A DNA stretch of 64,000 bases from a virus. The translations under genes and the position numbers were made by a program. How positions within the stretch are numbered: the stretch's first letter is position 1; every line of letters starts with the position of its first letter. Shown here in pieces: positions 58,121-64,000 of the stretch. The notes under the pieces were generated by a model. It ran no database searches. It was given only the letters and a program-made list of their open reading frames with translations, and had not been told where the DNA came from. The DNA is taken from the IMG/VR virus record IMGVR_UViG_3300012931_000002, positions 1 to 64,000 of that record; one strand, given 5' to 3'.

Positions 58121-58783
58121 TCACATCTCCACCTCTTCGCCCTTCTTCGCCTTCTTCTTGTCCTTCGCGCCCGCGACCGCCTTCTCGGCCGGGTCGATAA
58201 GAACCGCGCGGACGTATTCGTAGACGCCGAAGAGGTCGCGGGGAAGCTTCTTCTCGGGCGGAACCGTTCCGGCGTTCTCCGCCTCGATCCGCTCGCGGAC
58301 GAACTTCTTGAGTGTTCCGGCGTGGACGGCGTCCGTCCGGTCGAACTTGAGCGGGCGCTTTCGGGCCGCGAGGTCGCGGAGGAACTTCGCGGCCCACTTC
58401 TCCTCGCCCATCCCGAACTCGATCGTGATCACGCGCTTGATCAGGCTGCCATAGTTGTTCTTTTCGAGGAACTCGTGCGCGGCAGCTTTGTGCTCCTTCG
58501 TGATGCTGCCGGTCACGCCCTTCTCGACGCTGACCTCGAAGCCGCCGGTCAGCTCGAAGCGCGTCATCCCGATCTTCGCCATGGCGTCGGGGATGACCTT
58601 CGTTTCGAGGACTTCGATCTCGTCGGCGAGCGCTTTCGCTTCGGCGAGCAGCTTGTCGACTTCGCGGCGCTTCTTCCAAAGCGCGGCGGCGTGATCGCGG
58701 ACGTTCTTGAGGTCCGCGTCCTTCGGCGGGGCCGCGGCTTCGATTTCGCCTTCGGGGAGGGCCGGGAGGTCTTCGATGGTCAT
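58121..58783 (-). CDS. Helical protein with acidic-tipped C-terminus
   Basis: A 220-residue protein. The first half is coiled coil (ALWKKRREVDKLLAEAKALA), the centre is mixed (RVITIEFGMGEEKWAAKFLR), and the end is Lys-rich then acidic, finishing GEEVEM. That ending matches the DEVEM tip of the ssDNA-binding candidate in the next gene. Possibly a recombination or replication mediator; not recognised as a family. Confidence 0.5.
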   Translation of the reverse strand: MTIEDLPALPEGEIEAAAPPKDADLKNVRDHAAALWKKRREVDKLLAEAKALADEIEVLETKVIPDAMAKIGMTRFELTGGFEVSVEKGVTGSITKEHKAAAHEFLEKNNYGSLIKRVITIEFGMGEEKWAAKFLRDLAARKRPLKFDRTDAVHAGTLKKFVRERIEAENAGTVPPEKKLPRDLFGVYEYVRAVLIDPAEKAVAGAKDKKKAKKGEEVEM

Positions 58784-58812
58784 CGTTCGGTCTTTCGGTT
58801 AGTTCTTTCAGG

Positions 58813-59172
58813 TTACGCCGATTCGCCCGGCGCGTCGCGCACTATCAAGGACGCGTAGGATTCTTTCCGACGGTCCCATTTCAGAAATCTAAGCTTCTCA
58901 CCGTCCTCGGCGTATTCGCCCAAGGCGAATCCCGCGAAGGCGACGAGCGCGTAGTCGCCAACGAGGACGAGGTAGTCGCCGTCGCGCCATAGTTCCTTCA
59001 GGCCCTTCCGGATCGCGGCGCAGCTCTCGTCGAAGCTTCGCGCCCGGCCCTTCGGCGTCAGCTCCACGACTTCGCCGTATTTGACCAAGGAGTCGAGCGG
59101 GAGGTACCGCTCCCACTCGCCGGTATTGGCGTTCTTGCGGAGGGGCTCGTTCGGGACGAAGACGCGGGGCAT
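58813..59172 (-). CDS. Conserved phage protein of unknown function
   Basis: A 119-residue protein. FVPNEPLRKNANTGEWERYL, then LVKYGEVVELTPKGRA, DYLVLVGDYALVAFAGFALG and LRFLKWDRRKESY match a widespread uncharacterised phage family (GDPxAIxxAxxxA, then xxLKWDRxxxxY). Its start directly follows the stop of the GNAT-like gene. Confidence 0.6.
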   Translation of the reverse strand: MPRVFVPNEPLRKNANTGEWERYLPLDSLVKYGEVVELTPKGRARSFDESCAAIRKGLKELWRDGDYLVLVGDYALVAFAGFALGEYAEDGEKLRFLKWDRRKESYASLIVRDAPGESA

Positions 59173-59691
59173 TTAATGATTCCTCCGTAAGGATTCTATA
59201 ATTTCCTTTACTTCGAGGGCCTCTCTATCAGAGGGTTGAATCGTAATAGGCCCAAGCTTTAAAAACATGAGCGCCCAACCGTCTAAATCAGCAGCCTCAA
59301 CGAAGCCAAATTTTTTAAAAAAACTCCTCCGTTTCGTCATTAGAAGCGCGAGTGCGGTTTCGTCTTCGCGCAGCTTCTTAAGCCGATGCTCCGTCAACGC
59401 ACTACCTACGCCGAATCCTTGATACTCCGGAAGAACATTTACCCATACGAGTTCTTTGACATTCCACAAAATCCACGCCGTCTTAAACCCCGCATAGCCA
59501 ACGATTTTTCCATCAATCTCCGCGACGAAGTAGTGCGGGCGCCATCTACTGCTTCCGAACATCTCTGCAATTTCGAGTAGCGCGTTATAGTAAAGCGCGT
59601 CGCCCCAATTCGCGCGTACTATGCTTGCACATTTTTCCGCGTCATCTTCACGTAAGTCGCGAATAGTGAAGACGGAATCGGCGTGCGACAT
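59173..59691 (-). CDS. GNAT-family acetyltransferase
   Basis: A 172-residue N-acetyltransferase. DSVFTIRDLREDDAEKCASI, YFVAEIDGKIVGYAGFKTAW and ELVWVNVLPEYQGFGVGSAL with TEHRLKKLRE (acetyl-CoA loop QGFGVGS) are typical. ATG chosen after the upstream stop; a longer frame would overlap the SLOG-like gene. DNA is more AT-rich than its neighbours, suggesting recent gain. Substrate unknown; host protein modification is possible. Confidence 0.75.
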   Translation of the reverse strand: MSHADSVFTIRDLREDDAEKCASIVRANWGDALYYNALLEIAEMFGSSRWRPHYFVAEIDGKIVGYAGFKTAWILWNVKELVWVNVLPEYQGFGVGSALTEHRLKKLREDETALALLMTKRRSFFKKFGFVEAADLDGWALMFLKLGPITIQPSDREALEVKEIIESLRRNH

Positions 59692-59692
59692 T

Positions 59693-60154
59693 TCAAAAAA
59701 TCTCCAAGACTTCGATTCCGGCATCGCGGGCTCGGCGGATCATGTCTGCGGTTCCGCGCCCTCCGGGAAACGCGACGACGAGGTCGGGGCGGCCTTCGTC
59801 GATCATCTTCTGGTTGCGGACGAAGCCCGCGAGGGCGTCGTACTTCTTTCCGGCGCGGTTGACTTTCACGACGGCGCCGGGGCGGTCGATGTTGTTCCAG
59901 TCGGCGGGGAACATGAGCGGAAGTTCGACTAGGTCCGAATAAGTCGGATGGTTGTCTTTGGCCCACTCCGCGGCGAGCGAATCTGCGCCCGAAGCGGCGC
60001 CGGAAATTATTAAAACCCGGCCCATCTTTGCGACGAACCCCTTGAGGACTATGCGCAGATAGCTACGCTCTAGCGCCCGCCGCTCGGCTTCTTCCGGCTT
60101 CTTCGGATCGACGACGCCGTAGTCGCGCCCGCCGCAGACGAGGATTCTTTTCAC
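59693..60154 (-). CDS. SLOG/YspA-type nucleotide-binding protein
   Basis: A 153-residue Rossmannoid protein. RILVCGGRDYG at the start, ISGAASGADSLAAEWAKDN, then RNQKMIDEGRPDLVVAFPGG with RGTADMIRRARDAG follow the DUF2493/YspA SLOG pattern. SLOG proteins bind or process nucleotides and nucleotide-derived signals. Its stop and the next ATG are 1 base apart; its own ATG overlaps the helicase stop by 4 bases. Confidence 0.75.
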   Translation of the reverse strand: MKRILVCGGRDYGVVDPKKPEEAERRALERSYLRIVLKGFVAKMGRVLIISGAASGADSLAAEWAKDNHPTYSDLVELPLMFPADWNNIDRPGAVVKVNRAGKKYDALAGFVRNQKMIDEGRPDLVVAFPGGRGTADMIRRARDAGIEVLEIF

Positions 60155-61902
60155 GACGCCGCTCCCTTCAATTGCCGCCAGAACTCCCCGGCGTTTTCGA
60201 GCTTTCCAAGCTGCGACGCAAGCTGGATGTCGTCATAAGTATCGTCTGCAACGACGTCGTAAATCGCCGTCCCCTTCGTACGCCCAACGACCTCGGCCCG
60301 GTCTTCGGACTGCGAGCGCTTTCGGCGCGACCACGTATTCTCGACGTAAGCGTGCCAGCCCGCCGCCGATAGGCAAAGCCCGCGCCCGCCCGAAGCCTCC
60401 TTCGAAACGAAGAGCCCGGAACGGCCCCCCTGGAACGCCGCCTTGTTCTTCGCCTTCTCTTCTTCGGAGACCTTCCCGTCGTAGCGAACGGGGTCGAGGC
60501 CGAGCTTCGTTCCTAACGCAAGAATCGCGTCGATCGTTTCGTCGAAGACGGCCCAAACGATTCCCGGCTCGCGGTTCGCGGTAATTATTTCCGCGAGCGC
60601 GTCGAGGCGCGGATTACTAACCGGGTCGATGATCTTCTTTTCCGTCGCGATCATGAGCGCGCCGACGTCGGCACAAACTTCACAGCCGTCGCCACCGCAA
60701 TCGGGGCATATCATCGGCAACTTCATAGAAGGCCAAAAATTACTGCCCACCTGATTTAGGCGGACCATGCGGGCCAAGGCGTGCGTAGCGCTCACGATCG
60801 TGCCGTCTCTAAGCTCGGCCTCGAACTCCTCGCGCAGGGGGTCATAGACTTTTCGCTGCGCCTTCGAGAGTTCGAAGCGATGCGTTTTGTAGAGCTTGTC
60901 GGGAACGTCGAAGCAGTCGGCGCGGCGAACGCGGAACGAGTATGGCGCGATCGCCTTCGCCATGACGTCGAGGTTCGCGTAGACCTTCTTACTCGTTCCT
61001 TCGTCTACGGATTGCTTTAGGACGTTCCGCGCTTCGGGGCGCCCGGTCTTCGGGTTCTTCACCCATATTTCCGCAACCTCCCACGATGCGTAAAACTTTT
61101 TGAATGCCGTCCACGAATCGAAGCCGAGTATCTTCCGGTCGAGGAACGAGAACTGCGCGAACGCGTCGAGGATCGACTCCTCGCATGGAGTCCCATCGAG
61201 AATCCGCCGCGCTATCGCGCCCGGCAGGCCCTTGATCGCGTCCATGACCTTCGCGCGGACGTTCCCGGGCTGCGAGCATATCAGCGACGTCTCGTCGCCT
61301 ACGGTCAAAGCGCGGCGGGTTCGGAGGAACGTCCCGATCGCCTTTCGCGCGAGCGCCGTAGGAATAGCTTCCCCGTTAATGAGAAAAGCAGCCCATCCCA
61401 TATGGCTAACGAAGCGGCGAAACTCTTCGGCGTAGGCGACGCCGTCGGCTTTCTTCGAGTCCCAGAGGAAGGTTCTCGGGGACATGCTGGGTGGGATTCG
61501 AAGTTCGATCTCGTCCCGCCAGTTTCGCGGAACGCCGCTCGGGAGCGCAACGACGATCATCGCGTCGAGGCCCTTCGAGGCCCACGCTTCCGGACGGTAG
61601 ATCATGCTGGGCTTCGAGGGCTTCTTCGGAAGGTCCGAGAGGCGCGCGAATTTCGGGAGGCGCGGGAGGTCGATCGTCGCCGCGCCGGCCGCCCCGAAGC
61701 CCCCGGCGGCGAGGAAGCGGCGGTACTGGAAGGCGGCCGTCCCGAGCGTCACGCCGGTCTTCCCCGTCCGCTGCTCCATGAGCAGCGCGAAGAGGCGCTC
61801 GCCGGAGGACTTCTGGTGCCCCTCCTCCTGCTTCGCCCAAGGCTTCTGACCTTCGGGCCATATAAGGAGTTCGGAGAGCGACGGGATCAGCTCTTTGGTC
61901 AC
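60151..61902 (-). CDS. SNF2-type SF2 helicase
   Basis: A 583-residue helicase. RLFALLMEQRTGKTGVTLG (Walker A), LDAMIVVALPSGVPRNW (Ia), RRALTVGDETSLICS (motif II, DET form) and RRILDGTPCEESILD (III) lie in the first half; the second half has a CPDCGGDGCEVCADVG zinc insertion, then SGLFVSKEASGGRGLCLSAA and SQSEDRAEVVGRTKG (V and VI). Likely a DNA translocase in replication or recombination. Confidence 0.8.
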   Translation of the reverse strand: MTKELIPSLSELLIWPEGQKPWAKQEEGHQKSSGERLFALLMEQRTGKTGVTLGTAAFQYRRFLAAGGFGAAGAATIDLPRLPKFARLSDLPKKPSKPSMIYRPEAWASKGLDAMIVVALPSGVPRNWRDEIELRIPPSMSPRTFLWDSKKADGVAYAEEFRRFVSHMGWAAFLINGEAIPTALARKAIGTFLRTRRALTVGDETSLICSQPGNVRAKVMDAIKGLPGAIARRILDGTPCEESILDAFAQFSFLDRKILGFDSWTAFKKFYASWEVAEIWVKNPKTGRPEARNVLKQSVDEGTSKKVYANLDVMAKAIAPYSFRVRRADCFDVPDKLYKTHRFELSKAQRKVYDPLREEFEAELRDGTIVSATHALARMVRLNQVGSNFWPSMKLPMICPDCGGDGCEVCADVGALMIATEKKIIDPVSNPRLDALAEIITANREPGIVWAVFDETIDAILALGTKLGLDPVRYDGKVSEEEKAKNKAAFQGGRSGLFVSKEASGGRGLCLSAAGWHAYVENTWSRRKRSQSEDRAEVVGRTKGTAIYDVVADDTYDDIQLASQLGKLENAGEFWRQLKGAAS

Positions 61903-62453
61903 GGCGTATCTCGCGTAAGCTCGTTAAACCGGCTCCAGAACATCACCATCGCAGTGTCGGGGTCCCAACACTTAAGCGTAATCCCATCCGCCTTCGGCGG
62001 CTCGGGAATGCCCCACTCTTCGACGGGAACCGCCGTAAGCGCCCGCGCTTCGAGGAAGAGGAGCTGAAGGTCCGCGAGCTTTACGGCATCCGAAAGCTCG
62101 ACCAGCGTTCCGAACCGCATCGCGACCGCGATCCGCGCGGAAACGTCGATTCGCTGATAACCCTCTCCGATCGCGACCTTGAGCGGCGACGAAACGTCCT
62201 GAACGTACGCCTCGTGAGCGTCGTGGAGCAGGGCCGCGAGCGCTTCTTCGGGAGGAACGAGGTAAGAGGCGTTCACGCTGTGCTCGGCGACCGAGTAGAA
62301 GCGGCTAACGTGTCCGGTGAAGCGGCAGAGGTTCGAAAGCGCGTGCGCGACGTCTTTGATGTTGATATCATCAGCGCGCGGATCGTCGAAGTAGTATCGG
62401 CCGCCGGAATAGGTCGCGATCCAGGGGCCTTTGCGGGTCGAGTAGTCGGTCAC
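61899..62453 (-). CDS. HD-domain phosphohydrolase (YfbR-like)
   Basis: A 184-residue HD hydrolase. LCRFTGHVSRFYSVAEHSVN gives the first His, LAALLHDAHEAYVQDVSSPL gives the HD pair and a downstream Asp (VKLADLQLLFLEA). This matches phage HD proteins related to YfbR 5'-nucleotidases, which act on dNMPs. GTG start. Overlaps the SNF2-type gene by 4 bases. Confidence 0.75.
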   Translation of the reverse strand: MTDYSTRKGPWIATYSGGRYYFDDPRADDINIKDVAHALSNLCRFTGHVSRFYSVAEHSVNASYLVPPEEALAALLHDAHEAYVQDVSSPLKVAIGEGYQRIDVSARIAVAMRFGTLVELSDAVKLADLQLLFLEARALTAVPVEEWGIPEPPKADGITLKCWDPDTAMVMFWSRFNELTRDTP

Positions 62454-62457
62454 GGCT

Positions 62458-63495
62458 TTATCTCCACGGCATCGATTCGAGGGCGTCAGCGAGTGCGTCG
62501 CCGGTCAACGGAACGCACGGTACGCAACCATCGTCGTGTGTACGAGGACGACGTAGCGCCGCCGCCAAAGCAAGGACGTCCGATTCGGTTAAAGCCCGAT
62601 TCTTCGGCTCTTTCGGCGCTTTCGGCGCTTCGTCCGCGGGCGGAGCTTCCCGCGGAGGAGACCACGCGCCCTTCGACGCCATCGCGTCGTTCCAATCTAA
62701 CTGAGCCACGGACGAAGGCGCGAGGACAGGGGGGCTTTTCGTTTTCGCCGCCTTCCGCATCGCGAGGTCGTAAGACGCGCGGTCTACCGGCGCGGGGAAC
62801 AATTCGGGACCGGGCATCAGGTCGAGGAGACGCGTCCGCGCGCGGCGCTCGAAGGCGGACTCTTCGGATGCCGACGGCCTTTCGGACGGGGAACCATTTA
62901 AGACGTCCCAGATCGCGCCAAAGAGTTCGGCACTCATCGGTAGAGACGGTTCGACCTTCGCGGGTTCTTCGTCGACGCGGACGATCGATCCGGTCGGCAG
63001 CGCGATTCGACCAACGAGGGTATCGAGGAACGAATCGCGGGATACGATGAAGGTCGAAAGGGTTCGCAGAAGCCTCGCCACAGATTCGTGCGAAGACTTC
63101 TCTGGCGCGCCGCCGCGCGCGGCGGGGGTGTTTTCGATGACGTCGGCTTCCAACGCGTCCCGCGCCGCGAGGGCGTCGGCGAGGGTCAAGAGGCGCTTGC
63201 CGCCGCGGCCGTAAAGTAACTCGACGTTCTCGAATTCCGGCGGTTTCGATCCCGCGCCGTGAATCGCTTCCCAGCGCCTACGCCAGCTAGGACGATCCTC
63301 GTCGAGGCCGTCTTCGTCCCAGCACTCGGCGACGGTGCGTAACGGTTCGAGGGCCTTCGCCAAGCGGTCGATCGCGTCGGCGGCGAGGGCGGCTAGGGGG
63401 TCGGGAACCGCGTTCGCGCATTCGCATGGCGACGCGAAGATCGTCCGCGCGCGGAGCGCTTTCGTAAGATCGGCGAGGGCTTTCGGGAGGGGCAT
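62458..63495 (-). CDS. Large uncharacterised early protein
   Basis: A 345-residue, Ala/Pro/Glu-rich protein. An early FASPCECANAVPDPLAALA segment with Cys pair, a helical centre and a proline-rich end (SPPREAPPADEAPKAPKEPK) are visible. No family is recognised. Follows a strong hairpin in the upstream leader. Confidence 0.5.
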   Translation of the reverse strand: MPLPKALADLTKALRARTIFASPCECANAVPDPLAALAADAIDRLAKALEPLRTVAECWDEDGLDEDRPSWRRRWEAIHGAGSKPPEFENVELLYGRGGKRLLTLADALAARDALEADVIENTPAARGGAPEKSSHESVARLLRTLSTFIVSRDSFLDTLVGRIALPTGSIVRVDEEPAKVEPSLPMSAELFGAIWDVLNGSPSERPSASEESAFERRARTRLLDLMPGPELFPAPVDRASYDLAMRKAAKTKSPPVLAPSSVAQLDWNDAMASKGAWSPPREAPPADEAPKAPKEPKNRALTESDVLALAAALRRPRTHDDGCVPCVPLTGDALADALESMPWR

Positions 63496-63524
63496 CGAGG
63501 TCTCCGGTTATTCGGTTTTGCGGG

Positions 63525-63602
63525 CTCCCCGCCGTCCCTACCTTCCCTTCGCGCGGGGGCTGGGGGCTTTAGCCGCGAAAGGTAGGCGAGACGACGGGGA
63601 GG
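63525..63602 (-). ncRNA. Long imperfect hairpin in leader of 345-residue gene
   Basis: On the plus strand CTCCCCGCCGTCCCTACCTT and TCGCG (63525-63553) pair with CGCGA, AAGGTAGG and GACGACGGGGAG (63574-63602), giving about 25 paired bases with small bulges and a loop of about 20. No T run follows on the minus strand, so it is not a simple terminator. It fills most of the 155-base gap and may be an RNase III site or translation control element. Confidence 0.5.
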
Positions 63603-63650
63603 CGAAAGCTACGCCCGATTCGGGAGCGATGGGAAGGGGCTTTCGAAGAT

Positions 63651-63989
63651 TTATTTTTCGGGCGCTTCGTCGCGGGGAATCGGTTCCTTAGTATTGGGAA
63701 TTTCGTCTTCGTCAAGCGCGGGATCGCCGTCGACGATGTCTTCGCCGGAAGGCGTAAGCCAAGAACCACCGATGCTTCCGCCGTATTCCATGACGCCGGT
63801 ATTATCGAGAAGATGAAGCATCGCGTGCGCGGCGGTCTCTGGATCGGATGTGATAAGCTTCGCGAGCGCGTCTTCCGCGCTTATCCATTCCTTCGTCGGC
63901 GGGTTATCGTGGTAGCCCCGACGATCGAACAAGGCGATGGCTTTTCGGAGGAAGTTATAAGCTTCTTTCGGATTTCCGCATCCGCACAT
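63651..63989 (-). CDS. Uncharacterised early protein
   Basis: A 112-residue protein. It begins MCGCGNPKEAYNFLRKAIAL, with helical body and an acidic, Pro/Glu-rich C-terminus (EDIVDGDPALDEDEIPN). Not recognised. The gene runs close to the window edge; upstream promoter is outside. Confidence 0.5.
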   Translation of the reverse strand: MCGCGNPKEAYNFLRKAIALFDRRGYHDNPPTKEWISAEDALAKLITSDPETAAHAMLHLLDNTGVMEYGGSIGGSWLTPSGEDIVDGDPALDEDEIPNTKEPIPRDEAPEK

Positions 63990-64000
63990 ACCGAGGACGC

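Overview
This window is one continuous piece of a GC-rich, tailed, contractile-tail bacteriophage (myovirus-like Caudoviricetes) of a Gram-negative host. The evidence is a full head-neck-tail-baseplate gene order with a tail sheath, a nested Rz/Rz1 spanin pair, lipobox proteins, and a complete phage replication and modification region. I see no integrase, repressor-type immunity region, rRNA, tRNA or CRISPR array. The head genes (DUF1073-like portal, DUF2213-like protease, DUF2184-like major capsid) and the DUF3383-like sheath point to one structural lineage. The host genus cannot be read from the sequence.

Layout. The plus strand from 1 to 30920 is the virion and lysis half. It holds the terminase large subunit end, portal, an M15-type peptidase, two MuF-like minor head genes, a Nudix-protease-scaffold fusion, decoration protein, major capsid protein and a terminator. 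Neck genes, tail sheath, tube, chaperone with a -1 frameshift site, short tape measure, baseplate hub, spike and wedge genes and tail fibre follow, then holin candidates, spanins, a structured non-coding element and two small genes. A bidirectional terminator sits near 30965. Everything from 63989 back to 30980 is on the minus strand and holds replication, recombination, nucleotide metabolism, DNA modification and many small early-type genes. Most of these overlap by 4 bases (ATGA type), so they form long polycistronic units.

How it works together. Replication looks self-sufficient: a TOTE-type primase, a family A polymerase, a probable sliding clamp, a probable ssDNA-binding protein, two UvrD-type helicases, an SNF2-type helicase, DnaQ-like and DHH nucleases, and a class II ribonucleotide reductase. 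Four DNA methyltransferases with no partner nuclease suggest self-protection against host restriction. A conserved 12-base box with promoter-like spacing occurs four times on the minus strand, probably marking phage promoters for subsets of these genes.

Most unusual points: (1) a duplicated minor-head plus signal-peptide gene unit whose first copy carries a beta-helix protein with foreign base composition; (2) a cytosine methyltransferase gene with a second, protein-like ORF in its +1 frame; (3) a textbook T_TTT_TTT slip site in the tail chaperone; (4) related inserted beta domains in decoration, sheath and baseplate proteins; (5) a short KADAIA motif shared by three small virion-region proteins; (6) several structured non-coding elements; (7) an 18-base tandem repeat encoding a hexapeptide solenoid; (8) frequent CCCCCCTG words, several in inverted pairs.
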